Assembly (NCBI GenBank): GCA_937885815.1
Contig: CALABM010000243.1
Span: forward strand, 1 to 13,001
Length of the DNA stretch: 13,001 bases
Reading direction: 5' to 3'
DNA from: an uncultured Verrucomicrobiales bacterium
GTDB lineage: Bacteria > Verrucomicrobiota > Verrucomicrobiia > Verrucomicrobiales > Akkermansiaceae
The notes below the pieces were generated by a model. That model ran no database searches, had not been told where the DNA came from, and saw only the letters and a program-made list of their open reading frames with translations. The position numbers and the translations under genes were made by a program. Positions 1-6,627 of this stretch are shown one piece after another. Position 1 is the stretch's first letter, and each line of letters starts with the position of its first letter.

Positions 1-656
1 CCTTCGGCGGCGTTATCGTGATGAACCGCCCCATGACCGAGGCTCTCGCCCGCATCGTGGGCGCCATCTTCACCGATGTGATTATCGCCCCGGACTATGA
101 GCCCGAGGCCCGCGCCATCCTCACCAAGAAGAAGAACTGCCGCATCATGCGCATCGATATGGATGCCTGGCGCGAGTTCTGCAAGACCCCCATGATGCGT
201 ACTGCCCCCGGCGGTATCATGACCATGCAGCGTGACGATGAAGTCATGGGACTGGACAATCTGGAGGCTAAGGTCGTGACCGACCGCGTGCCCACCGCTG
301 AGGAGCTCGAGGCTATGCGCTTCGCCTGGCGTGTGTGCAAGCAGGTACACTCCAACGCCATCGTCTTCACGGACAAGAACGGTACGCTCGGCATCGGCGC
401 CGGCCAGATGAGCCGCGTGGACTCCGCCAAGATTGCCGTGTGGAAGGCCGGTCAGGCCGGCCTGAGCCTGAAGGGCAGCGTGATTGCCTCTGACGGCCTC
501 TTCCCCTTCGCTGACGGCCTGCAGACCGCCATTGATGCCGGCGCTACCGCCTGCATTCAGCCCGGTGGTTCCATCCGCGACCAGGAGGTTATCGACGCCG
601 CTAACGCCGCCGGCATTGCCATGGTGTTCACCGGTGCCCGCCACTTCCTGCACTAA
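1..656 (+). CDS. purH: Bifunctional purine biosynthesis protein PurH, C-terminal part (5' end outside window)
   Basis: This is the last ~218 residues of PurH, open at the left edge; the reading frame starts at base 3. PurH does the last two steps of IMP synthesis: the C-terminal AICAR transformylase formylates AICAR using 10-formyl-THF, and the N-terminal cyclohydrolase closes the ring. Only transformylase sequence is visible. Family hallmarks include an FGG-V-MNRP block near the start, VIIAPDYEPEA, a CK-VHSNAIVFT stretch followed by GIGAGQMSRVDSAKIA, then SDGLFPFADG, and the typical PurH ending AMVFTGARHFLH just before the TAA stop. An ATG/GTG near base 18 is internal, not the true start. 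An intrinsic terminator follows 20 nt after the stop. The identification is secure; whether the cyclohydrolase domain is intact cannot be seen. Confidence 0.96.
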   Translation, partial: FGGVIVMNRPMTEALARIVGAIFTDVIIAPDYEPEARAILTKKKNCRIMRIDMDAWREFCKTPMMRTAPGGIMTMQRDDEVMGLDNLEAKVVTDRVPTAEELEAMRFAWRVCKQVHSNAIVFTDKNGTLGIGAGQMSRVDSAKIAVWKAGQAGLSLKGSVIASDGLFPFADGLQTAIDAGATACIQPGGSIRDQEVIDAANAAGIAMVFTGARHFLH

Positions 657-676
657 AGAATACTTCTTTCTATACA

Positions 677-709
677 GCCCTGCGGGAACACCCCCGCAGG
701 GCATTTTTA
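677..709 (+). terminator. Intrinsic terminator of purH
   Basis: A perfect 10-bp GC-rich stem (GCCCTGCGGG at 677-686 with CCCGCAGGGC at 693-702) closes a 6-nt loop and is followed by ATTTTTAA. It lies 20 nt after the purH stop and ends only about 19 nt before the pdxJ start codon. Confidence 0.88.
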
Positions 710-727
710 ATCCCCCACACCACCACT

Positions 728-1468
728 ATGCACCTCGGAGTAAACATCGATCACGTGGCCACACTGCGACAGGCTCGCTACGCCACCATGCTTGACTCAC
801 ACAACACAGAGCCCTCCGTACTGGATGCCGCCCGCGCCGCGCTGGCCGGTGGAGCGGACTCCATCACCCTGCATGTACGCGAAGCCCGCCGCCACATGCA
901 GGACGAGGATGCCCTCGCTGTGCGCCGGGAGATTCCCCTGCCGCTGAATCTGGAAATGGGAGCCACGGAGGCCATGCTGGAGTTCGCCCTGGACCTGAAG
1001 CCGGATTTCGTGTGCCTCGTGCCTGAGAGACGTGAGGAAATCACTACAGAAGGCGGCCTGAGCGTGGCCGGCCATGAAGAGCAGCTGCGCCCCCTCGTGG
1101 CAGCCCTGCAGAATAATGGCAGCAAGGTGAGCATGTTTATCGACCCCGAGGAAGCTCAGGTGCGTGCGTCTGCCGCCATCGGCGCGGCCATGATTGAGCT
1201 GCACACCGGCAGATTCGCTAACACGCTGGGGGCCGAGCGTGCCGCCGAGACGGAAAGATTGATAGCCGCCGCAAAACTCGCCCACGAACTCGGGCTGGAA
1301 GTACACGCCGGTCATGGCATCCAAGTGGCCAATCTTGCCGAGCTGAACGCCGTGCCTCACCTCACGGAACTTAACATCGGCCACACGATTATTTCACGCG
1401 CCATCTTCACAGGGCTTACTGAAGCCGTGCGCGAAATGAAAACGGCTATTGAGGCTTATAAATGGTAA
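728..1468 (+). CDS. pdxJ: Pyridoxine 5'-phosphate synthase PdxJ
   Basis: A 246-residue protein, the usual length of PdxJ. The enzyme condenses 3-amino-2-oxopropyl phosphate with 1-deoxyxylulose 5-phosphate to give pyridoxine 5'-phosphate, the ring-forming step of DXP-dependent vitamin B6 synthesis in the cytosol. The family pattern is seen end to end: LGVNIDHVATLRQAR (residues 3-17), ITLHVREARRHMQD (46-59), NLEMGATEAML (74-84, with the catalytic Glu at 76), KPDFVCLVPERREEITTEGG (91-110), IELHTGRFA (156-164), HAGHGIQV (193-200, catalytic His 196) and ELNIGHTIISRAIFTGL (214-230). The start at 728 fits the family N-terminus. No Shine-Dalgarno is visible: the bases before the ATG are C/A-rich. 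Its promoter is unclear because the purH terminator ends just upstream. Confidence 0.97.
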   Translation: MHLGVNIDHVATLRQARYATMLDSHNTEPSVLDAARAALAGGADSITLHVREARRHMQDEDALAVRREIPLPLNLEMGATEAMLEFALDLKPDFVCLVPERREEITTEGGLSVAGHEEQLRPLVAALQNNGSKVSMFIDPEEAQVRASAAIGAAMIELHTGRFANTLGAERAAETERLIAAAKLAHELGLEVHAGHGIQVANLAELNAVPHLTELNIGHTIISRAIFTGLTEAVREMKTAIEAYKW

Positions 1469-1515
1469 AAAAGCCTTGAATTACAGATAACTCAGCCATT
1501 TTTCCCATCCACTCT

Positions 1516-1553
1516 GGCCCATTTGTGTATTTTTTTACACAAATGGGCCTTTA
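1516..1553 (+). terminator. Hairpin terminator after pdxJ
   Basis: A perfect 14-bp inverted repeat (GGCCCATTTGTGTA at 1516-1529; TACACAAATGGGCC at 1536-1549) closes a loop of six T residues. It lies 47 nt downstream of pdxJ and is followed by a weak TTTAG tract. It is probably a terminator, though the T run lies mainly in the loop rather than after the stem. Confidence 0.7.
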
Positions 1554-1568
1554 GCTGTACTTTTTCGC

Positions 1569-1604
1569 TTGAATTCAAGGCCTCACATGATATCATAGAG
1601 ACCT
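1569..1604 (+). promoter_or_regulatory. Sigma70-type promoter of the HU gene
   Basis: The -35 box TTGAAT (1569-1574) and -10 box TATCAT (1591-1596) are 16 nt apart. Standard spacing places transcription start near 1603, only about 2 nt before the ATG at 1605, so the mRNA would be nearly leaderless. This is predicted from spacing only. Confidence 0.6.
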
Positions 1605-1925
1605 ATGAACAAGACTCAACTTGTAGACTGCATTCAGGCAAAGCTTGGCGAAGGCGCAACAAAAAAGTGCGCTGAGGCTGCTCTCTCCGCTGTTCTCGGT
1701 TCCATCTCCGAGGCCGTGAAGGGTGGTGATAAGGTTCAGCTCATCGGTTTCGGTACCTTTGAAATGAAGACCCGCCCCGAGCGCACCGGTCGCAATCCCC
1801 AGACCAACGATGTAATTACCATCCCCGCCTCTTCCACGCTTTCCTTCAAGCCTTCTTCCACCTTCAAGACCGTCATCAAGCCGGCCAAGAAGAAGTGCGC
1901 CAAGAAGTCCTGCAAGAAGAAGTAA
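1605..1925 (+). CDS. HU/IHF-family DNA-binding protein with Lys/Cys-rich C-terminal tail
   Basis: A 106-residue histone-like protein of the HU/IHF family, which binds and bends DNA as a dimer and compacts the nucleoid. Residues 1-45 fit the helical dimerisation body (MNKTQLVDCI start, ATKKCAEAALSAVLGSI). GFGTFE follows at 48-53, and the DNA-binding arm has the conserved RPERTGRNPQT (57-67) and IPA with the intercalating proline at 74. The core is about 90 residues. The last ~14 residues are extra, with lysines and two cysteines (98, 103) in KPAKKKCAKKSCKKK. Four cysteines in total is unusual for HU. The gene is monocistronic, between its own promoter and terminator. HU versus IHF subunit cannot be decided from sequence alone, so no symbol is given. 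Confidence 0.93.
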   Translation: MNKTQLVDCIQAKLGEGATKKCAEAALSAVLGSISEAVKGGDKVQLIGFGTFEMKTRPERTGRNPQTNDVITIPASSTLSFKPSSTFKTVIKPAKKKCAKKSCKKK

Positions 1926-1949
1926 GAAGACTTCCCAAACATCTTCCCC

Positions 1950-1981
1950 AAGCCGCCCGCTTCCACGCGTGCGGCTTTTTT
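1950..1981 (+). terminator. Intrinsic terminator of the HU gene
   Basis: The stem AAGCCGC (1950-1956) pairs with GCGGCTT (1971-1977). An inner CGC/GCG pairing (1958-1960 with 1967-1969) follows one mismatch, and the loop is TTCCAC. A run of six Ts (1976-1981) overlaps the end of the stem and continues past it. It lies 24 nt after the HU stop. Confidence 0.88.
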
Positions 1982-1984
1982 GTT

Positions 1985-2019
1985 GCAAAAGAAAGGCGAA
2001 ATGCTGCATAGCATTTCGC
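1985..2019 (-). terminator. Minus-strand terminator of the small membrane-protein gene
   Basis: The perfect 10-bp inverted repeat GCGAAATGCT (1996-2005) and AGCATTTCGC (2010-2019) has a 4-nt loop. Read on the minus strand it is followed by a T-rich tract (CTTTCTTTTG). It sits 47 nt beyond the stop of the 2067-2498 gene and points back toward the HU terminator, as expected for two convergent genes. Confidence 0.75.
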
Positions 2020-2066
2020 TCACTGTCATTAAGCTCACGCATTTCCATTGAATGCTGCGGATAAGG

Positions 2067-2498
2067 TTACGGAGATGTTTTGCATTCGGCGCGTCGCAGC
2101 AAATAAACGAAGAGAAAAGGAGCCGGAAGTATGGTAAGCCCTAGAAGATAAAGCTTGCTATTAAGCAAAATGTTCATCATTTCCATCGAAAATATCGAAG
2201 GAACCATCGCTTCGGTATACATTGTAAATATCGAAATCGGAAGATATAAATACGAAATACAAAGAATAAACATTATATCTCTCTTCAACGGAGATATTTT
2301 TTTGATGAGAGAAAACAGTTTATAAGCCAATGTCATCAAAAAGGACAAAACAAGAACGGCGCAGCATATCAAAGGCCATATTATCCAGTCACCAAGATGA
2401 TGCCCCCTGGGAGAGACATATACCAAAGGAAGATATATTAAGACAACCCACAAGGATACACTAAAGAGTGAATATGAATACATTCTGCGCGTTGGCAT
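2067..2498 (-). CDS. Hypothetical small integral membrane protein (AT-rich orphan)
   Basis: I do not recognise this 143-residue protein. It is strongly hydrophobic, with about four predicted membrane segments: roughly residues 9-29, 37-62, 74-93 and 112-132. A short basic linker (KLFSLIKKISPLKRD) follows the second. The N-terminus is MPTRRMYSYS, so Met6 is an alternative start. No Shine-Dalgarno is evident. The coding region is much more AT-rich than its neighbours and uses many ATA, TTA and AAA codons, which suggests recent acquisition or weak constraint. It has a plausible promoter (2601-2630) and a perfect hairpin terminator (1985-2019), which supports a real transcription unit. No neighbour suggests a function. 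Confidence 0.62.
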   Translation of the reverse strand: MPTRRMYSYSLFSVSLWVVLIYLPLVYVSPRGHHLGDWIIWPLICCAVLVLSFLMTLAYKLFSLIKKISPLKRDIMFILCISYLYLPISIFTMYTEAMVPSIFSMEMMNILLNSKLYLLGLTILPAPFLFVYLLRRAECKTSP

Positions 2499-2600
2499 AA
2501 TTAAAATAAAGCAGATAAAGCGTTAAACCTGAGCCATTCTTTTGACACTTTGGAAGCTCACTTATGCCCCCTACCTTGTGTGCATCTGGCGTATGTAATT

Positions 2601-2630
2601 TTTATATCATTCTATCCCCTCGGACGTCAA
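2601..2630 (-). promoter_or_regulatory. Candidate promoter of the small membrane-protein gene
   Basis: On the minus strand TTGACG (2630-2625) is followed after 18 nt by TATAAA (2606-2601). Predicted start is near 2594, giving a leader of about 96 nt before the ATG at 2498. The promoter lies just past the terminator of the upstream LOG-family gene. Confidence 0.5.
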
Positions 2631-2665
2631 TCCATTTTTTGCGTCCTGCCCGAACTACAACATGG

Positions 2666-2706
2666 CAGCAAAATAAACGGCGGCCCCGCAGGAACCGCCG
2701 TTTATT
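2666..2706 (-). terminator. Terminator of the LOG-family gene
   Basis: The 12-bp stem AATAAACGGCGG (2672-2683) and CCGCCGTTTATT (2695-2706) has an 11-nt loop. On the minus strand the distal arm runs into TTTATTTTG. It begins 17 nt beyond the stop of the gene at 2724-3812. Confidence 0.82.
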
Positions 2707-2723
2707 AAAAAGCCTAGCTAAAA

Positions 2724-3812
2724 TCAATCATTCACGACGTCAATCAAGTCCTTCAGGCGGGCATAATCACCACGCTTCAGCGTGAAATGCAGGCGCGGAA
2801 GCCCTGCCAGCAAGGGCTCGGGGTCATTCTTATCACCCTCCAGCTGCACGAGGTCGCCCTTGGGCATGATATCCGTGTAATCATGGCGAATCCAGTCCAG
2901 AAGCTTCTCAGAAAGCGGCTCATTCACACGGATGATACAGTTCTCACCCTCAAAGTAATAGGAGTGGAAACGCTTGTAGAAACGCTCGATATACGCCATG
3001 GCGTCCTCTGCGCTCTTACTGAGGTACAGAAGGTGCATATCGTTGGGTGAAATGAGGTTCTCGTCCAGCAGCTCCTTCTCAATAAAACGATGCCAGCGGT
3101 ACCAGAAAGTCTCACCCGGAATATCCAGCAGCACGATGGGGAAGATGGTGCACTTACCCGTCTGAATGAGGGTAATCGTCTCATAAATCTCATCCATGGT
3201 ACCGAAGCCGCCTTCAAACGCCACGAGGGCGTCCGTCTGCTTGAGGAAGTTCAGTTTTCTGGTGTAGAAGTAGTAGAAATCCATCATCTTATCGCTTCCC
3301 TCCACAAAGGGGTTCGCGTGCTGCTCGAAAGGCAGCGTGATGTTCAGGCCGAAGGAGTTCTCCTTACCGGCACCTTCATTACAGGCCTGCATGATGCCCG
3401 GGCCACCGCCGGTGATAATCATGTAGCCATTCTCCACGGCCATGCGAGAAAAATCCACAGCCTGCTTATAGGAAGGATCTTCGGGCTTAATGCGAGCAGA
3501 ACCGAAACAGGTGATTTTACGAACATTGCGGTAAGGCATGAACATCTTGTCCGCCGCAAACATCTCCATGAGCGTGCGGTTCATCATGTCCAAATCATGC
3601 TCCTCCACGTTGGAATCCGCGGCGTTCATCACAGTAGCAAGCATCTGGAGCACCACGTCCGGATTATGTTTGCCGCAGAAACGGCGAGAGAGGTCGTACA
3701 GGTTCGCGTCCAGTACAGCGTTACCTGTGTTGGCGGGAATAACTGAGGCCGGAAGATGATGCTCCGCACGGCCATTCAGACTACGAGCTGCGAGAATTTC
3801 AGGCTTTTTCAT
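2724..3812 (-). CDS. LOG-family (lysine-decarboxylase-like fold) nucleotide phosphoribohydrolase-type protein
   Basis: A 362-residue protein with a central LOG/Rossmann domain (residues ~98-285). Members of this family cleave nucleoside monophosphates to base plus ribose 5-phosphate (LOG acts on cytokinin ribotides, PpnN on purine nucleotides); many are misannotated as lysine decarboxylases. Visible motifs are FGSAR (103-107), ITGGGPGIMQACNEGA (133-148), YTRKLNFL (183-190) and EGGFGTMDE (200-208), the last matching the family's PGGxGTxxE signature but with Glu for Pro. An N-terminal part of about 95 residues and a C-terminal part of about 75 lie outside the core, so it is longer than minimal LOG proteins (~190) and shorter than PpnN (~450). 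The start at 3812 lies one base from the predicted transcription start. Substrate unknown. Confidence 0.85.
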   Translation of the reverse strand: MKKPEILAARSLNGRAEHHLPASVIPANTGNAVLDANLYDLSRRFCGKHNPDVVLQMLATVMNAADSNVEEHDLDMMNRTLMEMFAADKMFMPYRNVRKITCFGSARIKPEDPSYKQAVDFSRMAVENGYMIITGGGPGIMQACNEGAGKENSFGLNITLPFEQHANPFVEGSDKMMDFYYFYTRKLNFLKQTDALVAFEGGFGTMDEIYETITLIQTGKCTIFPIVLLDIPGETFWYRWHRFIEKELLDENLISPNDMHLLYLSKSAEDAMAYIERFYKRFHSYYFEGENCIIRVNEPLSEKLLDWIRHDYTDIMPKGDLVQLEGDKNDPEPLLAGLPRLHFTLKRGDYARLKDLIDVVND

Positions 3813-3819
3813 ATTCTGT

Positions 3820-3848
3820 ATGATAGCACACGTCCAAAGAATTGTCAG
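3820..3848 (-). promoter_or_regulatory. Promoter of the LOG-family gene
   Basis: On the minus strand CTGACA (3848-3843), a 17-nt spacer and TATCAT (3825-3820) form a good sigma70-type promoter. The -10 box ends 7 nt before the ATG at 3812, so transcription should start at about 3813 and the mRNA should be essentially leaderless. Confidence 0.62.
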
Positions 3849-3878
3849 TAAAAAAATCTACTGTCAGCATGATTTTAA

Positions 3879-3897
3879 CAATTCAGTATACTAATTG
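3879..3897. other. Near-palindrome in the divergent LOG/leuS intergenic region
   Basis: CAATT-C-AGTATACT-AATTG is a symmetric AT-rich sequence centred on the perfect palindrome AGTATACT, with one extra base on the left. It lies between the two divergent promoters, upstream of both -35 boxes, where a regulator could bind. No known regulator matches and it may be chance. Confidence 0.25.
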
Positions 3898-3929
3898 CGG
3901 CAGCATAGGGGCGATTTGCTCGAAAAGAC

Positions 3930-3958
3930 TTGATTTTCATGGGTGACTGTATTATATT
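3930..3958 (+). promoter_or_regulatory. Promoter of leuS
   Basis: TTGATT (3930-3935), a 17-nt spacer and TATATT (3953-3958) fit a sigma70-type promoter. Predicted start is near 3965, about 4 nt before the ATG at 3969. I see no T-box or other leader element, and there is no room for one if this promoter is used. Confidence 0.6.
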
Positions 3959-3968
3959 CACGCGCGAC

Positions 3969-6539
3969 ATGTCTGAACGCAAGAATCCGTATCCTTTTGA
4001 TATTTTTGAGCCCGCATGGCAAGCCACGTGGGATGCCGAGAAGACCTTCAAGGTTCTTAACCCCGGTGAGGAGGGCTTTGATGCCAGCAAGCCTAAGTGC
4101 TATATACTGGATATGTTCCCCTACCCCAGCGGCGCCGGCCTTCATGTAGGCCACCCCGAGGGCTACACAGCCACGGACATCGTGAGCCGCTACAAGCGCA
4201 TGAACGGCTTCAACGTGCTGCACCCCATGGGCTGGGACTCCTTCGGCCTTCCCGCTGAGCAGTACGCCATTAAGACCGGCCAGCACCCGTCCATCACGAC
4301 CTACGCTAACATCGACACTTTCCGCCGACAGCTTAAGATGCTGGGCTTCTCCTACGACTGGGATCGCGAAATCGCCACCACAGACCCCTCATATGTGCGC
4401 TGGACTCAGTGGATTTTCCTGCGCCTGTACCATTCCTACTACAACGAGGAGCTGAAGAAGGCCTGCCCCGTAAGCGAGCTGGAGGCTAAGGGCTGGACCC
4501 GCGAACAGATTGACAACGTGCGCCTCGCCTATGTGGCTGAGGGTATGGTGAACTGGTCCCCCGACATGGGCACCGTGCTCGCCAACGAAGAGGCTGAAGA
4601 GTGGAAGAGCAAGGGCCACATCGTGGAGCGCCGCAAGCTGCGCCAGTGGATGCTGCGTATCACCGCCTATGCTGAGCGCCTCATTGATGAGCTGGAGCCT
4701 CTGGATTGGCCCGAGAGCATCAAGCTGCTGCAGCGCAACTGGATTGGCAAGTCCACCGGTGCTGAGGTTAACTTCACCTGCAACGGCAAGACCATCACCG
4801 TTTACACCACACGCCCGGACACCCTGTTCGGCGCCACCTACATGGTTCTCTCCCCTGAGCACGAGCTGGTGAACGAAATCACCACCGCTGAGCAGAAGGA
4901 AGCAGTGACCGCTTATCAGGCTGTCTGCGCCTCCAAGAGTGATTTGGAGCGTACAGAGAGCAAGGACAAGACCGGTGTGTTCACCGGCGCCTACGCTGTG
5001 AACCCCGTGAACGGCAAGGAAATCCCCATCTGGATTGCTGACTACGTGCTGACCGGTTATGGTACCGGCGCCATCATGGCCGTGCCCGCTCACGACAGCC
5101 GCGACTACGAGTTCGCTGTGAAGTTCGGTCTGCCCATCATCCAGGTGGTACAGCCGGACAATGCCGAGACACCCTGGCAGGACTTCTGCGGTTATGACGG
5201 CACCATGGTGAACTCTGAGCACCTCAACGGCCTGAGCGTCCCCGAAGCCAAGAAGCAGATGATTGCTTGGCTGGAGGAGAAGGGCTATGGCTGCGGCAAG
5301 GTGAACTACAAGCTGCGTGACTGGCTCTTCAGCCGCCAGCGCTACTGGGGTGAACCCTTCCCCATCGTCTGGAACACGAAGGACGGCAATCACTACGCCA
5401 TCCCGGAAAGCGAGCTGCCCCTGCTGCAGCCCGAAATGGAAGACTTCAAGCCCAGTGGTGACCCCCGAGGCCCGCTTGTGAAGGCCACTCAGTGGATTCA
5501 GTACTCCGAGGATTCCACTCGCGAAACCAACACCATGCCCCAGTGGGCTGGCTCCTGCTGGTACTACCTGCGCTATCTCGATCCCAAGAACGAGAAGGCC
5601 TTCATCGACCCCGAAGTGGAGAAGTACTGGATGGGCGGCGCCAACCCCGGCGGTGTAGACCTGTATGTGGGTGGCACTGAGCACGCCGTGCTGCACCTTC
5701 TGTATGCCCGCTTCTGGCACAAGGTTCTGTACGATTACGGTCTTGTAAGCACCAACGAGCCCTTCAACAAGCTCGTGAATCAGGGGCTCATTCTGGGCGA
5801 GGACAGCCAGAAGATGTCCAAGAGCCGCGGCAACGTGGTGAACCCGGACGACATCGTGCGCGAGTACGGCGCAGACGCCCTGCGCCTGTACGAAATGTTC
5901 ATGGGCCCGCTCAAGGAGGTGAAGCCCTGGCAGACTAAGGGTGTGGAAGGCATCAGCCGCTTCCTGGCTCGCGTATGGCGTGTGGCTATGGTCGAGAATC
6001 AGGAGGGTGAATGGGTGCTCTCCGGCAAGATTACAGCTGAAGACAATGGCGAGGTTACCCCGGTGCGCAAGGAGGTGCACAAGACCATCAAGAAGGTGAC
6101 GGAAGACATCGATGACATGAGCTTCAACACCGCCATCTCCAAGATGATGGAGTGCACGAACGCCATGACAAGCGCCTCCTCTGTGACCGTGAGCGACTAT
6201 GTGCAGCTGCTCCACGTGCTGAATCCCTTTGCCCCCCACATCACTGAGGAGCTTTACAGCATCCTGCGCAAGCAGTTTACCTCCCTGCCCGCCTGCCAGC
6301 TCTGCCAGCAGACTTGGCCGGTGTTCAACCCCGAGTACCTCGTGGAGAACACGAAGGAAATCGTCATTCAGGTGAACGGCAAGCTGCGTGACAAGATTAC
6401 CGTGGCTGCTGATGCCTCCAAGGAGGAGCTGGAAGCCACCGCTCTGGCCTCCGCCCGTGTGCAGGAGTTCACCGCTGGCAAGACGGTACGCAAGGTTATC
6501 GTGGTGCCAGGCCGCTTGGTCAACATCGTGGCCAACTGA
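3969..6539 (+). CDS. leuS: Leucyl-tRNA synthetase
   Basis: An 856-residue class I aminoacyl-tRNA synthetase that charges tRNA-Leu with leucine, close to the 860 residues of the E. coli enzyme. The HIGH-type motif HVGH is at residues 59-62 within MFPYPSGAGLHVGHPEGY, typical of LeuS. The CP1 editing domain is present, with TRPDTLFG (281-288) and a later VPAHDSRDYEFA. KMSKS is at 615-619 in GEDSQKMSKSRGNVVNP. The C-terminus has the anticodon-binding region and the IVIQVNGKLRDK block of the LeuS C-terminal domain. I chose ATG 3969 rather than the upstream in-frame ATG at 3930 because the latter falls in the -35 box and the family starts near here. No Shine-Dalgarno is visible. It is monocistronic and divergent from the LOG-family gene. 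Confidence 0.97.
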   Translation: MSERKNPYPFDIFEPAWQATWDAEKTFKVLNPGEEGFDASKPKCYILDMFPYPSGAGLHVGHPEGYTATDIVSRYKRMNGFNVLHPMGWDSFGLPAEQYAIKTGQHPSITTYANIDTFRRQLKMLGFSYDWDREIATTDPSYVRWTQWIFLRLYHSYYNEELKKACPVSELEAKGWTREQIDNVRLAYVAEGMVNWSPDMGTVLANEEAEEWKSKGHIVERRKLRQWMLRITAYAERLIDELEPLDWPESIKLLQRNWIGKSTGAEVNFTCNGKTITVYTTRPDTLFGATYMVLSPEHELVNEITTAEQKEAVTAYQAVCASKSDLERTESKDKTGVFTGAYAVNPVNGKEIPIWIADYVLTGYGTGAIMAVPAHDSRDYEFAVKFGLPIIQVVQPDNAETPWQDFCGYDGTMVNSEHLNGLSVPEAKKQMIAWLEEKGYGCGKVNYKLRDWLFSRQRYWGEPFPIVWNTKDGNHYAIPESELPLLQPEMEDFKPSGDPRGPLVKATQWIQYSEDSTRETNTMPQWAGSCWYYLRYLDPKNEKAFIDPEVEKYWMGGANPGGVDLYVGGTEHAVLHLLYARFWHKVLYDYGLVSTNEPFNKLVNQGLILGEDSQKMSKSRGNVVNPDDIVREYGADALRLYEMFMGPLKEVKPWQTKGVEGISRFLARVWRVAMVENQEGEWVLSGKITAEDNGEVTPVRKEVHKTIKKVTEDIDDMSFNTAISKMMECTNAMTSASSVTVSDYVQLLHVLNPFAPHITEELYSILRKQFTSLPACQLCQQTWPVFNPEYLVENTKEIVIQVNGKLRDKITVAADASKEELEATALASARVQEFTAGKTVRKVIVVPGRLVNIVAN

Positions 6540-6561
6540 TAGCGACCACATAAAATTATCA

Positions 6562-6594
6562 TCCCCCGCCGGTTTTACGCCGGCGGGGGATTTG
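6562..6594. terminator. Terminator between convergent leuS and the channel gene
   Basis: The 11-bp GC-rich stem TCCCCCGCCGG (6562-6572) and CCGGCGGGGGA (6580-6590) has a 7-nt loop. It is followed by TTTGCTT on the plus strand, and by TGATAATTTTA on the minus strand. It is strongest for leuS, 22 nt after its stop, but may serve both convergent genes. Confidence 0.85.
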
Positions 6595-6627
6595 CTTGAT
6601 AGTGATGAAAACGTGGCTGAGGGCTCT

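Noticed and set aside
1516..1549. The 14-bp inverted repeat after pdxJ as a mobile-element end or operator
   Set aside because: There is no transposase or second copy in the window, and its position just after a gene is best explained as a terminator.
3090..3746. A 218-codon plus-strand open frame opposite the LOG-family gene
   Set aside because: It is antisense to conserved LOG motifs, and its own translation shows no domain or start signal.
3930..3968. A 13-residue N-terminal extension of leuS
   Set aside because: The upstream ATG sits in the -35 box of the predicted promoter and adds residues not expected in the family.
3813..3968. A T-box or other amino-acid-responsive leader before leuS
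   Set aside because: The predicted transcription start is about 4 nt before the ATG, and no specifier, antiterminator or terminator hairpin is visible.
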